Below, piece after piece: positions 23,564 through 36,122 of a stretch of DNA of 64,000 bases. How positions within the stretch are numbered: the stretch's first letter is position 1; every line of letters starts with the position of its first letter. The notes beneath the pieces were generated by a model, which worked only from the letters and a program-made list of their open reading frames with translations, was not told where the DNA came from and did no database searches. A program made the position numbers and the translations under genes. Origin of the DNA: Coprinellus micaceus (Eukaryota; Basidiomycota; Agaricomycetes; Agaricales; Psathyrellaceae); assembly GCA_951394405.1 (NCBI GenBank), contig OX596335.1, positions 3,968,001 to 4,032,000 on the forward strand. Direction: 5' to 3'.

Positions 23564-26500
23564 ATGGCCGACAACGACGAGGCCCCTGGCGGCGTCGTTG
23601 GGGTTCCCGACCGCCTCTCACCCGCCCTCGCAGCGCCCACAATCTCAGCCCCGAGGGAACCATCAACAGGGCCCATCTTTTTTGGGATTAATCTGCCCGA
23701 ACAAGCAGCGAGCCAGCAAGACGTCGCCTCTTCTCACCCTCAACCTATCCACTTTCCGCCACTACTCCCGCTCCCGGCCACCTCGCCCCTCATCGCCCCC
23801 GACGTCGTGCCACCCGCTGCCCCCGCGTTCCCCACCGCCGACCTCGCAGCTCTCGACATGGAGCACGGGATGCCGGAGATGAGCAGGCCCCTCAACGTTA
23901 CCGACGCCCTCGGCTACCTCGACGCAGTCAAGAATCAGTTCCAGGACAGTCCGGAGGTCTACAACCACTTCCTCGACATTATGAAGGATTTCAAGAGCCA
24001 GGTGTACGTCATTGTCTATGGTTTTCCGTTTCTGGTATCCTCATCGCTCCTCGCAGTATCGACACTCCGGGAGTCATTCAGCGCGTCTCAGAGTTGTTCC
24101 ACGGCAACCCAAAACTCATCCAAGGCTTCAATACCTTTTTGCCCATGGGATACCGCATAGAAACCTCAGCAGACCCCCACGACCACACCATTACCGTCAC
24201 CACTCCCTCGGGCACGACTCGACAGTCGACAGACGCCAATCTCGTCAGAGCCATGTATCCTGCCCCTCCATCAGCGCCTCCACCGCCACTTCTCTCGGGA
24301 CCTGGTGCCGCGCACACACCCCATCCCTACCAAGGAGGCCCTGGTCAGCACCACCACGCTCTACCTGTCGACCCATCCAACTATTCGCCTGGATTTCAGC
24401 AACAAACCACCGCCGCGTCGTTCCTGGGCAACCTCAATGGGAAGTCGAACAGCAATGGGCCAGCCGCAGTAGCTCCGGAGCCCGAGTTCAACCACGCGAT
24501 CCAGTACCTCAACAAGATCAAGGCTCGCTACGCCGATGACCAGAACAACACGTACAAGCAGTTTTTGGATATTCTGCAGACGTACCAGCGGGAGGGGAAG
24601 AACTCGCATGACGTGAGTTGCCCCTATTGTTGAGACCGGGCAGCGTGACCAGCGCCTTCACCCGTCGTCGGCGTGATCGCATTTCTCATTTTGATCGCCT
24701 TTTTCCACAGAACCAAGTTTACTTGCAGGTGCAGATGCTCTTCAAGGATGCCCCAGATCTCATAGTCGAGTTCAAAAACTTTCTCCCTGACGCCGTTCCA
24801 CCGGGGCAGGAGGCGATGATCCCGATGGGGTCGTGGCCTCAGCCACACCAGCCGCAACCCCTCCCTCCAAGTCCACAGCCAGCCAAGAAGGTCGCCCCAG
24901 CCAAGCGTAAGAAGCGTGTGCCGGAGAAGGAGCCTACGCCTGTACCACCCCCGACGGCGGTGAAAGCGGCCTCACGAGTGCGTGCTTGAACACCTTGCAG
25001 CTTGAAATGCGCTTTAACTGAACTTGGTTGCAGCAAACTAAGAAGCCCAAATACGCTCATATACCCGACCCCGTCGATTCACCCGCGTTTTCGCCCCATG
25101 TCGCCCCTCGCTCACCACCACCGCCCTCGCATCTATACCCGCCCTTGGTGCCGCATCCCCAGCAGTCGCTCATGCAACCGCCGGCCCACCAACCCGCCCC
25201 CGTCGACAAACTCATGTTCTTTGACCGGGCAAAGAAAGCACTCGAGAGCAAGGAAGTCTATGAAGAGTTCCTTAAACTACTCAGCCTATTCTCAAAGGAG
25301 ATCATCGACCTGAAGACTCTCGTCGAGCGAGCGAAGGTGTTCATTGGGGAGGAGGACTTGCTATCCGAGTTCAAGGATCTGGTGGGGTGGGATGCGAAGA
25401 ATGAAAACCCCCTGGAGCATGGACCCCCTCTGAGTATCCGCATTCAGGCGCCGGATACCGTCGCACCTCAGCCTGTGGACGATGGGGAAGGGCCCAGCTA
25501 TCGGAGGTTGCCCGAGCAGGTGCGTCGTTACCTTCTTCACATATCGTAAGCAATACTCATTGAACGAATAGGAAGTCCGCTTGGCATGCTCAGGTCGTGA
25601 TGAGCTCTGTCGATCTGTGCTCAACGACGAATGGGTATCTCATCCTACATGGGCCTCCGAAGAGGCGGGCTTCGTCGCACACAAGAAGAACTCGTTCGAG
25701 GAGGCCCTACACAAGAGCGAAGAAGAGCGTCATGAATACCACGTCCACCTTGAAGCTTTAACGCGAACCATCTCCCTCCTAGAACCCCTGTCCGCACGCA
25801 TCGACGAGATGGGCGCCGAAGAACGAGCGGCGTTCAGGCTCAAGTCCGACTTTGGGGGGCCGAGCAAGACGTTATACCACCGCACCATCAAGCGCATATA
25901 CGGACGCGACAACTCGGCGGAGATCATTCAAGCCATGCAAGAGTGTCCCAGCGTCGCCGTTCCCGTTGTCTTGTTGCGGCTGAAGCAGAAGGACGAGGAT
26001 TGGAAGCGGGCTTTGCGGGAATGGAGTCGGACGTGGAGAGAGGTCGACTCGAAGAACTTCTACAAGTCGCTGGATCACCAGGGTATCAGCTTCAAGCAGA
26101 ACGATAAGAAGAACATCACGGCTAGGTACTTCGTTGCCGATATCGAGGCGATTAAGGCCCAGCAGGTGAAAGAGTGGGAGGAGGATAATGGGGCGAAGAA
26201 GCCGAACTTCGCCAAGGGCTCCGTTGGATATCAGCTTGAGTACGACTTCAGCGATATCGGGGTGTTGCAGGACTCCCTGAAGATGGTGTATGAGTTCTTG
26301 GATCGGTCTCAGGTGTATAGTCCGCCTGAGAGGAAAGCCGTGGAGAAGTTCCTTCGATCCTTTGTACCCAAATTGTGCAATATTCCCGATGCAGAGTTCA
26401 ATGCTGCATATACGCCAATGGAGGGTGGGGGCAAAGGGGCTACGGAGGATGATGAGGAGAGGGGGCAGGATGGAGGAGACGGTCCGAAGAGTGGGAGGAG

Positions 26501-28094
26501 ATCCATTGGGAGCACGCATTCGAACGGCCAATCAAGCGGGGTTCCTGCGAACGATTTGAGGAAGAAGCTACTCAAGACCGCACAGGAGAAGGCGTCAAGG
26601 GGCTCTGGCACGGGGCCGAGCTCTGCGACTACTGGTGGTTCCAATACCCGAGGATCCAACACCGCGACGGCGTCGAGAGCAGCAACTCCGTCACCCACTG
26701 AACGTAGTCGGTTTGCTCAGGTGGACGAGGACGGCAAGGTGATTCCTGATATCTGGGTTAGGGAGGCGCCCATCGCTTCTGGCTCAGAGAGTGCCGTCAA
26801 CGCCGCTTCAGATGCAGAGGTTATGCGGCCGTTCTTTGCCAACACGACATTTTACACGTTATTGCGGCTGCTACAGGTACGTGATACGTCTAATGTTAAC
26901 TCAGGCTCCCTTCATCTGACTTTGACCCGCTTGTAAACATAGATCCTTTACTCGAGGCTTTTGATGAGTAAAGAAATTGGTCGTGAACTGGCGGATAAGA
27001 AGCATGCGTCTTTACTCGCCAATCAGGTTGCTGTCGACCTTGGTTTGGTCGACCCTTCCGGGCCGTCTGTCGTCCTCGGACACATCCTCGATGGTGTAGG
27101 CGAAAGACCGTCTAATGAGTCCAGCGCCCCGAATGTGGTGTATACGTATCTAATCACCGCATGCGAGAAGTTATTCGACAACGAGATGGATCAAGCGACG
27201 TTCGAGGAGCATATGCGTTGGTTCTTTGGTACTAAGGTTCGTGCCCTTTGTTCCTATGTGGATGGATGAGGGTCTAATCTTAGCATTCTATTCCTAGGCT
27301 TATCACCTGTTCACTTTGGACAAACTGATTACCGTCCTTATCAAGCAGGTGCGCAGCCCCGTTCCTTGGAGGTTCCCATTGGGGCTTAGAGCCGTTATTT
27401 TAGGTGCAAACTGTGCAGTCGGACCATAAGTGCCAGGAGCTATGGAACCTTCTGCAACTAGTGCAAGGTTCAGACCAAATGACGAAGCCAGATGTTGTGA
27501 GGTACCGGCGGAGTGCAGAGAAACATGTTGGGCAGGATGAACACCTGTATAGGGTGGCCTGGGTAAGCCGGATCTTTGGAAGACTGCTGTGAAGATTGAC
27601 ATGAAGCTGATCCCCCTTTTGTCGCCTGCGCAGGATCGAGAGAAGAAATTCATCCGGGTCTCGTTGGTAAGCCAGGACGAGCCAACCATCGAGACGGATG
27701 GCACAGCTCAGCGTCGGTGGCGAGAATATGTGAACGCGTACGTCATGACCTACCCTACTGAGTGGGTACCGCCAGCGAAGCCACGAGTATCTCCAACGTT
27801 CTTGCGAAGGTGGGTCGTGCATATCCTTTTGCGGGGATGAAGGCGTGATTGTGTGTCCTGATCACTATTTTTAGGTGTATACAGGGGAACGAAGAGGGAA
27901 GCACTGCCTCGAGAGTCCTGAGGGAGGACCACACGAGGATACGGATTAGTTTACCCACGTACAAGCTGGTGTACGAAAACGGGTGCGAGGACTATCTGGT
28001 GAGACGATGGGGTAGCGAAGAAGGGGAGATGCTGCGCGAGCGAGCGCGGGCACGCGGCAAGGATCGACGGCAGAGTCGATGGGTGAGCCCCTAG
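23564..28094 (+). CDS. SIN3: Sin3, scaffold of the histone deacetylase corepressor complex
   Basis: Sin3 is the nuclear scaffold that brings the Rpd3-type histone deacetylase to promoters. I trace ten exons: 23564-24003, 24057-24612, 24711-24977, 25034-25519, 25572-26876, 26943-27236, 27298-27348, 27404-27562, 27634-27809 and 27875-28094, in frame, 1,317 residues. PAH1 is at about residues 110-175 ([20 protein letters not shown], then [20 protein letters not shown]), PAH2 at about 290-355 ([20 protein letters not shown]) and PAH3 at about 480-540 ([20 protein letters not shown]). The histone-deacetylase interaction domain follows at about 590-690 (YRRLPEQ, then [20 protein letters not shown]), and the Sin3 C-terminal region closes the protein. 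Between PAH2 and PAH3 is a lysine-rich, possibly nuclear-targeting KRKKRV. The acceptor of exon 9 is uncertain: two others upstream keep the frame. The last codons could also continue past a GTGAGC donor at 28083. The first ATG after a non-ATG open stretch fixes the start. Confidence 0.95.
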
Positions 28095-28465
28095 TCCGTT
28101 TGCGTCCCCTTTGCGTCCTGTATACCTCGAGGTTGTCGACATCTGTACTGTTGTATTTTCGGCTGTGAAACCATTACCATTCTGTGAAGAGGGTACAAAT
28201 ATAGCGTCGGGTGAGAGTGATTGATGGGCTGACTCAGCAGCATTGTGGGAGGGGCCAAGGTTGTTCTTCCCCACCGGCAATCCCCTTCTGCGCTGCTCGT
28301 CGTCGGGCACAGCGACTAGCCCTCTCTTGTCCCCCTGCTCACCGTCTGCGCACCCCCTCCAGCACCATTTCGATCTTCGACGGTGGAGCCAGCGATCGGT
28401 GCGGATTTTGCTGGTGCGAACACATTTGCTTGGCACACTAGGAAATCCTCCAGGCTTGCTACATA
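28095..28465. other. Intergenic region after SIN3
   Basis: 371 bp containing the SIN3 3' end and the promoter of the next plus-strand gene. Nothing else is recognised. Confidence 0.4.
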
Positions 28466-30477
28466 ATGGCCAAGCCAAACCCCGTCGCGTCCACAGACGG
28501 CGCTAGCTCCTCCACTTCTCCTCCACATCCCTCTCGGCATCGTAAAGACCACAAGCCTCGTCGTCGACGTCGGAAAGTAGCCAGCGCCGCCACGACTGCT
28601 GCACGCTCACTGGCGCCATCGCCCACACTCTTATCACTTCTGTCCCTGGTCGTAGCATCGTCCGTAGCCGAAGGAAGCCCCGCACCCCCAGCATTTCTTT
28701 GCCCATCTGTCCAGCCAAGAGCGACACCAACCCCTATCCGGCGACGGCACAAACGATCAACGACCACCGCCAGCGGTGAGGCCCAAAGCTCTGTCTCTCG
28801 AGCCGTAGTCCGTAATATTGCCGACAAATACGAGCAGGGGGAGGACGGAATTTGGAGACGAGTCGAGTCGTATACGCTCTACGGGGTATGCCCGGTGCGT
28901 GGACCATAGTTTCTGTCATTCTAAACCTCAAGCTTACATGCACGCCCGCGCAGACTTGTTCAAAGGGCCCGGTCTCAGCTATTGACGAGCAAATATCCCG
29001 GCCAGACGAGGAAGACACAGCCCCCGACGCAACTACCACAGAAACAACCCTCGTGTCGTCGACGGTGTCGTCAGCGACACCAACAAAGACTACAACGCTG
29101 GATTCCAACTACGATTATATTCCCGATACCCTGCCGCCGGGGTGGGAGCCCAAGACTCAACACTATGGCCACGAGTCCCGCACGACGCTGATACTTGCCA
29201 TGTCGCTGGTGCTCGCGTTCGTTATATGCATTCTCATCATCGCATGTCTATTCTGGAGGAAGAGTCTACGGCGGAAATACAGGGAACGGGACTTGGAAGG
29301 AAAAGGGAAGGGGAAGGGACGGCGGAGGGACCGAGATGCGAGTGCCGAAGAAGCACGAGAGGCTGAAACGGAGAAGGAGAGCAAGGTCAAACAGAAGATA
29401 TGGTCCCGAGCAACAGCACGGTGGAAGGAGAACGCCCGGTATACCGCACGTCAACGGCGGGGCAAGCGCACTAGCATTCGTTCGCGAGCAGCAAGATCGT
29501 CGACTTCCCTGGATAATCCTAGGGATGGTCTGACCTCGGGGCGGTCTTCATCCACACCATCAAGTTCGCTCCCCCCTTCACGATCACAGTCTCGCTGCAA
29601 CTCTACAGCTTCTGTGCAGCATGATCCCTCTATGGATGCTTCCCCTTCGCCACAGGAACATGCTGTCCCCACTATATCACTTTCCCCTCCTGCCGACCCC
29701 CATTCCTCTCCACCTGCGTACCGGCAGAAAGCACCTGTCACCAACGACTCCGCGGAAGGGATGTATGCAGATGACGGGCCGGCGTCAACGGCCCACCTCA
29801 TTCATTTGAGGGAACCATCGCATGCGTCATCTTGTTCGCAGAGTAGTTCAGGAGGCCCATCCTCAAACAATTTTGCGCACGTCGCTACCGACGACAAAGC
29901 GGTTCTAGCTCGCCTAGCCGACCTCGCTAGTCAACCCGTCACCGATGAGGCAATGGCAGGGCCAGCTGGGGTTCAGCAAGTTTCAGCGCCAGAATGGCGG
30001 GACCAGGAGCTGGAAGATATCATTGCGGCTACGCAGGAGGATGGGTCAAATGGCGAGGCGGAATCATCCGCTGCAGCTTCCTCTCCCTTCCCCCCTCCTC
30101 CTTCGAAAGCTAGCCTAGCCACATCGAACTTCTACGACTACCCGTATGCTTTCGAGGAGATGGAGATCATGGGCATTGAGCCGGAACTTGGGCCCTCTGC
30201 TCCGCCATTCGAGGAGACTCCGAGCTCAGGTTTCGTTATCGATGCACCCCAGCTTGCCCCATCTGCTCCTCCTATGCTGGACGAGGACGACTTTTATGTC
30301 GAGATGTCGCCAAGCGCACCCCCGGTGCCTGACGGCGATGGACAGCTCGAAGACAGCCTGAATGACCCACAGGCGTCGGCGTCATCAGGAACTGCCAGTG
30401 GCAGCTCAAGTGACGGCCCTCCACCCTTGGAAGACTACGCAAATGAGGGTCCCTCTTTACCTAGATATCGCCCATAA
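28466..30477 (+). CDS. Single-pass membrane protein with PPAY and triple PSAP motifs
   Basis: Not a named gene to me. Two exons (28466-28885 and 28954-30477) join in frame for 647 residues. The N-terminus is basic (RKDHKPRRRRRK) and is followed by a weakly hydrophobic stretch near residues 52-68. A Thr/Ser-rich, probably extracellular or lumenal part leads to one strong membrane segment at about 216-239 (LILAMSLVLAFVICILIIAC), then a stop-transfer run of Arg/Lys. The long cytosolic tail is Ser/Pro-rich and carries SSPPAYRQ near residue 392, a PPxY motif of the kind bound by WW domains of Rsp5/Nedd4 ubiquitin ligases, and three regularly spaced PSAPP motifs near residues 552, 575 and 592 (GPSAPPFEE, APSAPPMLDED, SPSAPPVPDGD), matching the P[ST]AP motif bound by Vps23/TSG101 of ESCRT-I. 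This suggests a transmembrane adaptor or cargo for ubiquitin-dependent vacuolar sorting. The motifs are seen; the role is inferred. Confidence 0.8.
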
Positions 30478-31084
30478 CATTCGTACCCCGGTTTTGTTCC
30501 GTGACCTTCTCCAGCTCCCGTGCTTCCCAGGAACCTTGGAGCTTCACACTTCGACTTCTTGACTCTTTTTATACACTTCACATTGCTTTGATATGTCATA
30601 TCCCAGGCCTAGGATCTCTTAATTTCTCTTCTCTTTCTTATTTACATTATTGCTGAACCAACCCTCAATGTATCATAGCACACACACAGCTCTTCGTCGG
30701 CATCCCATACCCCTTGGACATATCCACTCGCGCAGTCTCTGCTCCGGTCCCACAGCTTTTCACCGTCGAGCTCACTGGATCAACACCGGTTCTCATATAT
30801 CGCCCAGATGACCGCCCGTTCCTCGTTTCTCTTGGCACTTCCCTGCCCAGGCCGGATCTGGTTCCTGGGCACTGGATACAGGTCCGATTTTAGCGCCCAG
30901 GCCACCCACTCCCATTGGCCAATGCCGCAAGTGATCCCAATCACGTGGTGATCGATTTTACCGAACACCGATTTTTGGAGGTTGGAAGGTCCTGTCGAGG
31001 AGGACGTCTAGAGTTTCTTGTGTTGCTCCTCTCCGATACCCTCGCACCCTCCCTTATAACGTTCTACCCCAAAAGCCCGACATC
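30478..31084. other. Intergenic region upstream of SYO1
   Basis: 607 bp without a gene. It ends with the SYO1 promoter; an AT-rich CTTATAAC element lies at about 31053-31060, some 30 bp before the SYO1 start codon. Confidence 0.45.
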
Positions 31085-33611
31085 ATGGGCAAGTCGCAGA
31101 AGAAACGCCAGATGAGGAGGCATAACCCGATGAGGGTGCCCGACTCTCATCTCCCCCATGGATTAGCTGCTGCCTCGCAATCGTCGTCGAAGACGAATGA
31201 GATTTTACCTATCCTCCAAAAGGTGCGGGTTATCCCTTCTTAGAAAGCGGGACTGTGTAACTCAAACCCCGTTCGATGTTTAGATGGAGAGCGCCGAAGG
31301 TTCCGAACGCAAATGGGCTTGCGTTGCGGTCTCCAACATCATCCAGAACGATCCTGCGACGCGACGGCTGCTTCAGGGGAGGAATGTCGTCGGTTCGCTT
31401 ATCACACGTCTGAGTGACTCGGAGGAAGAGGTTTGGGTGGAGGCTATGGGTGCCCTAAGGTGCGTAGTGCCGTTGGTTACCCCGCCTGGATACTGACTGC
31501 CCATTCCCTTGAACAGGAACCTCTGCATTGACGGTGGCTACGACATTTGCGCGGAGATGTATAATAAGAATATCTTGACTCCATTGAAGGCCTTCGTCCC
31601 CAAGGTCAGTCCTCCCATTGAGATCTTGTTCGCACCTCATTTGACGCCGAACGCCAGATTTCCTCAACCCTCTCCCAAATGTTGGAGACCCCTCAAAGTG
31701 CACCTGAAAACGCGAAGAAGATCGTATACGAGTTGGCTGAGAACGTTATCACTGTCTTGTGGTGTCTCTCGTGAGTCCTAACCCTTGTTGGCTGGGAATG
31801 CCGTTTTAACATTTGCAGGGAGACGTCGAACAAAGCCCTGAATGCTATCAACGATATCCAGTTGATCCCCTTCCTTATGTCCTTCCTGGTGGCGAAGGAA
31901 ATCCTCCCTCTCTCTACCGTCACCGCTGCAGGTAAGCCATTGATATAATTCATTCCAGTGAAGGGCTGCTTACGCTTCGCGCAGCCCAGTGTTTATATGT
32001 CCTGACAGACGATAACTTCCCTGCTACCAAGGAAGTGAGAACGGAGGGCGGCTACCTTTCTTGCCTCTTGTCGATCGCCAAGCCCGAGGGTTCCGCCAAC
32101 GGCAAAGAGAAGGAGAGAGAAAATAAGGCTGTGACCCTCAGCGTTCTCGCTGCTGGTACGAATTTCTTATTCGATCGGGGGTTTCGTTGACTCACCTTCC
32201 TACAGGTATCCTCCGCAATATTGCACCTATTCCCCCGCCTTCTGTTGCGTCTACTGTTGATATCGACAAGGATGTTGTCCTTCCGCTCCTCCAACCTGTC
32301 ATTTCCTCTATATCTCTCCAGGAAGTGTCCAGCAATGTCCAAGAACTCCTTCAGCGTCAGGTACGGTCGTTGTTCTCGGCCATGACTTCGAAACCTGATC
32401 GTCTTTAGGCCACCGAACCCGCCATCGAAAAGCTTTCGATGAAGGGCCCGCAGTCCGACCACAAGACCGACATCGAACGCCAATTAGATGCACTAGAGTC
32501 GCGGCTGCGTACCGTTCAGCTGTCCTTGGAAATCTTGACTGGCGTCTGTGCGACTCTCCCCGACCCCGAGACCGACAACATCCCCGAGAAGGAGGGTGAT
32601 GAAGACGAAGACGAAGACGTCGAAGCCAATGACGGTAAGCCCCACTGAATACCTTGACTTCACATCGCATATCTTACATCCTTCCAGACGGTGCCGCAGA
32701 AGGCGAAAACGACGATGCTGCCATGGAAGAAGATGAGCCTTCATCCCCGAAGACCGCCAGTCCCTCCTTCCTTTCAAATCTTGTACTCCCTCTGATGGCT
32801 CTCATCCAACCCACCGCCCTCTCCTTCCCTCCCCTCTCTGCGCCCTCGCCTCACCCTCCTACCACTTCTGCTCTAAGCGCGGTGCACATCGCCGCCCTCG
32901 AATGCCTTAACAACATCTTCCTCTCGCTCACGATCTCACCTCCCGAAAACGTCGCTAACGATGTACAGAGCGGGATCTCTGTGTGGGATAGCATCTGGAC
33001 GGCTTTGCAGCTCGTGGGCACGCAGACGGGTACCGGCCAGGAACGGAGACAGGAATTCTGGGATATGGCTGCGGGTGTGCTTTGGGGGATCGGAAACGTG
33101 TGGAAGGGCGGGATTGAGCCTCAGCAAGAACAGGCTCAAGTGTTGATGCAGCTGTGTGACTCGACATCCGACGAGAGGTTGAGGGTCAAGTGCATTGGTA
33201 CTCTCGAGTGCCTTGCGCAGTTCCCCACTGCCATCGAGCAGAACAAGGTAGGCAAAGACGACATTCCACTGCCCGTCCCGTCTCTAATTGGATCCTGTTT
33301 CACAGAACATTGCTCTCTATCTCATTGGCCTCCTCCCTTCGTCAACCCCACCCCGCGTAGGAACGGAGCCTATGATTCAAGCCGCCTCAGCCCTCGTCGA
33401 TATCTACTCCGACGAGACCCTGCCTTACGATGTTAACTTCCGCCAGGGTAACTTTGTCTCCGCTCTCGCAGCCAGCGTCGATGGAGTAAAGAAGGCTGTG
33501 AAGGCGATCGACAGGAGAAAGGAGGGTGGCCAGGATTTGAGGAAACGAGGAGATCTGGTGAGGGAGAACTTGGTCGAGTTTATCAAATACAGGAGGAGCT
33601 TGAAGTTGTGA
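31085..33611 (+). CDS. SYO1: Syo1, symportin co-importing ribosomal proteins L5 and L11
   Basis: Syo1 (HEATR3 in animals) is an ARM/HEAT adaptor that carries Rpl5 and Rpl11 together into the nucleus with karyopherin Kap104 for 5S RNP assembly. Ten exons (31085-31222, 31284-31459, 31517-31604, 31658-31770, 31819-31931, 31985-32155, 32206-32360, 32409-32634, 32688-33247, 33306-33611) give 681 residues in frame. The N-terminus MGKSQKKRQMRRHNPMRVPD, basic and ending in the conserved RHNPMR, is diagnostic for Syo1. ARM-like helices follow (KWACVAVSNIIQNDPATRRL, EVWVEAMGALRNLCIDGG). An acidic loop (EKEGDEDEDEDVEANDDGAA) sits in the middle, in the position of the Rpl11-binding acidic loop of the family. 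The C-terminus ends VEFIKYRRSLKL. All introns are 48-60 nt. No defect is visible. Confidence 0.93.
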
Positions 33612-34002
33612 GATCCCTGTAACTTCATCATACCAAACATGGGATGCACTTACCTGCTGGTGTCTTTATCATCCCCTATTCGATCCATGAGAGACCCAGG
33701 ATTATGGATGGTAGTGAGAGTCGCTGAGGTGGAGATTTTGCGATCCATAGATTAGCCGAGTATAGCTTGAATATTTTTTCTGGGCCTTCTTTGCTCCCCC
33801 TTCAAGTTGCGCTTCGGCACCAAGCAATTCTAGTGCCTGCTGGTATACGATGTGAACTAGCTACCGCGGGGTGCAGTACGTGCCCGCCTCCTGGTGGCGG
33901 ACACGAGGCCTTCGCACCTTTGAACATTGCCACCACGACCTCCTCACGCGCACGGGCCCTACTCCACACTAAAAGAAACTCCTCGACCTTTTTTTTCGCA
34001 AT
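33612..34002. other. Intergenic region before the F-box-like gene
   Basis: 391 bp with the SYO1 3' end and the promoter of the next plus-strand gene. No additional feature is recognised. Confidence 0.4.
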
Positions 34003-35343
34003 ATGTCCTTCTCACCAATCGATAACTTCACTCCCGAAATCCTGGCCCCCATCCTGGATATCGCGAGCGACTACACGGATGCTTGTGGCGCCCGCCATTG
34101 CGACACCGTACAACTCGCCACGGTTTCCAAGTACTGGCGCGACGTTATCTTCGCCCACCCCCAAATTTGGGCCCACCTTCATCTGAATGTCCAAGTATTG
34201 GACGAAGACTCCCAGTGCGACGGGCTCGTAGCCTACCTCAAGCGCTGGTTTAGTCGTGCTGGGACCTTGCCCCTCGATCTTAGCTTGATATTTGATTCGT
34301 TGGACGACGATTATATGCTCCCTTCCGACTTGTTTCAGTACTTGGCGGATATACCCAGGTGGAGGTCTCTGCAGTTGGTCCAGGTCGCAGACATCACCCT
34401 CCAAAGGTTGCTCGTAGTAGCGCAACAGAGGCGGGGTCGAGCCCGCGACACGATTTGGCCGAACATGGAGGAATTGGTCGTTCGATCCAGTACACAAAGC
34501 GGCATGCTCACCTCACAGCAATCCCCTCCAGTACTCCTGGAAAAGGTCATCCCCGGCATCCGCGAATTCGAGTTTCGCATCGAGTCCTCAATCCCAGCCC
34601 TCTCCACATTTTTCCACCGGTTTCCACTCTCCAACCTCACATCCCTGGAAGTCCTTACTTCCATACGCGAACTGGCAAACCCCTTCGTCGTTCTTTTGCA
34701 ACTGCCGAAGTTGGTCTCCTTGTGCATGACTTTTGGTACGCTGCTGATGCCGGCCGGCGAAACGGCCGGTCCTGCCCACCTGCTCCCACCTGTTCAGCAT
34801 ATGGAACTGAAGACGCTGGCTTTGCGAACCTTCCCTGTCACCCAAATTTCGTGGCTCAACCAACTTCGGGTACCATCCCTCGAATCCCTCCTTATAGACG
34901 GCCACAACAGATATACGAAAATAAGGCGGCCCTACGCTGATCCCTTCCTATTTTCCATTGTAGGAGAAGTGATGACCTTCATCTTAGGATCGGGGTGTAA
35001 GCTGAAGGACTTTACCCTCGCCAGCCTGCCCGCCATCGGCCCCGAGGATCTAACGGGCATTTTTTCGCACATTCCAACGCTGCGCTGCCTCACGCTCCTC
35101 CACATGGTCAATACGTCTATTTCATGGGATGGAGAGATGGAAACCTTTTTCGAAAACGTCCGGGAGGTTAGCGAGTTGGGGGACAACCTCCTGCCAAACC
35201 TCGAATACTTTCACTTTGAAGCACACAAAATCAAGGCAATCGCGGATGCGAATGCCAGGGATGGTCGTGGAAAGAAATTGTGGGGGATCTTCAAATCCGA
35301 CCCGGTTGCTTGGTGGGGTGTAGCTAGCAGCGCCCTTCTCTAG
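34003..35343 (+). CDS. F-box-like protein with leucine-rich helical C-terminus
   Basis: F-box proteins are substrate receptors of SCF ubiquitin ligases. This single-exon gene of 446 residues begins MSFSPIDNFTPEILAPILDI, an F-box-like helix, followed by TVQLATVSKYWRDVIFAHPQ and then IWAHLHLNV; the pattern of (V)C/SxxWRxxxxxxPxLW is usual for the agaricomycete F-box/LRR type. A segment with regular leucine spacing follows (LSNLTSLEVLTSIRELANPF, LPKLVSLCMTFG, VPSLESLLIDG, IPTLRCLTLLHMVNTSISW), consistent with irregular leucine-rich repeats. No intron is needed. Such genes are numerous and fast evolving in Agaricomycetes, so the target cannot be named. A degraded relative lies 1 kb downstream at 36327-37367, beyond the RidA gene. 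Confidence 0.8.
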   Translation: MSFSPIDNFTPEILAPILDIASDYTDACGARHCDTVQLATVSKYWRDVIFAHPQIWAHLHLNVQVLDEDSQCDGLVAYLKRWFSRAGTLPLDLSLIFDSLDDDYMLPSDLFQYLADIPRWRSLQLVQVADITLQRLLVVAQQRRGRARDTIWPNMEELVVRSSTQSGMLTSQQSPPVLLEKVIPGIREFEFRIESSIPALSTFFHRFPLSNLTSLEVLTSIRELANPFVVLLQLPKLVSLCMTFGTLLMPAGETAGPAHLLPPVQHMELKTLALRTFPVTQISWLNQLRVPSLESLLIDGHNRYTKIRRPYADPFLFSIVGEVMTFILGSGCKLKDFTLASLPAIGPEDLTGIFSHIPTLRCLTLLHMVNTSISWDGEMETFFENVREVSELGDNLLPNLEYFHFEAHKIKAIADANARDGRGKKLWGIFKSDPVAWWGVASSALL

Positions 35344-35573
35344 CAGGCTCGGGGCGATGAACTTGAAGTTAGATGGAACCTGCTCCCGGGCGAACACTTA
35401 CACAGCATGTCACGAGGCCTTTTCCACTCCAACTCCGTTCGACGATAGATATCTCGGCTTCAGTTGAGATGGCTGCAAATGATTCACATACTAGTACTAT
35501 ATAGCCTTCGAATTGGTCAGAGCCACCCATTTTGCTTTCTCTTCGACCTCCTTTACTGTTACGCCGAGCTGCG

Positions 35574-36122
35574 ATGCCTCAATACGTCTTCACCGAGGAG
35601 GCGCTACCTCCACTGCCCCTGTTTTGTCGGTCCTGTTGGAGATTCGAGCCTCGCGTAGTGAGAGCTAATCTATGTGTTTGATAGCTCAGGCCACCGTGTC
35701 GAAGGGATTCGTCTTTGCCTCAGGGAACATCGGGATCACCAGGGAGTGGAAGCTCGTCGAGGGAGGGATTAAGGAGCAGACGGTGAGTACCTGAAATAAT
35801 ATTCGCCCACTGATTCTCACTGCGATATACTGTTAGCGCGCAGCCTTGCGAAATCTCGATATTGTCCTCAGCGCTGCGGGCTCTTCACTGCAGCACATCG
35901 TCAAGGTCAACGTCTATATCAGAGACTTCGCGGAGTTTGCTGATATGAATGAAGCATATGCTGAGGTAGGTAGTCCCATTCGGTTTTCTGCTGTCATTAT
36001 TCATTCACCTATTTCAACAGTTCTTTGAAAAGGACAAGATGCCCGCGAGGACATGCGTTGGGGTCGCTTCGCTTCCTTTCAACGCCGCCGTCGAGATCGA
36101 GTGCACCGCAGAACTCATCTAA
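35574..36122 (+). CDS. RidA/YjgF-family enamine/imine deaminase
   Basis: RidA proteins hydrolyse reactive 2-aminoacrylate and related imines made by pyridoxal-phosphate enzymes. Four exons (35574-35625, 35685-35782, 35837-35965, 36021-36122) join in frame for 126 residues, the usual family length. The sequence reads MPQYVFTEEALPPLPLFSQA, then VSKGFVFASGNIGIT, RNLDIVLSAAGSSLQHIVKV, NVYIRDFAEFADMNEAYAEF and FFEKDKMPARTCVGVASLPF. The conserved Arg in PART(C)V is the substrate-carboxylate-binding arginine, and the C-terminal VEIECTAELI is the family ending. The first exon is only 52 nt; its donor GTCGGT is unusual but gives the expected SQA junction. No mitochondrial leader is visible, so a cytosolic Hmf1-like form is likelier than Mmf1. 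Confidence 0.9.
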
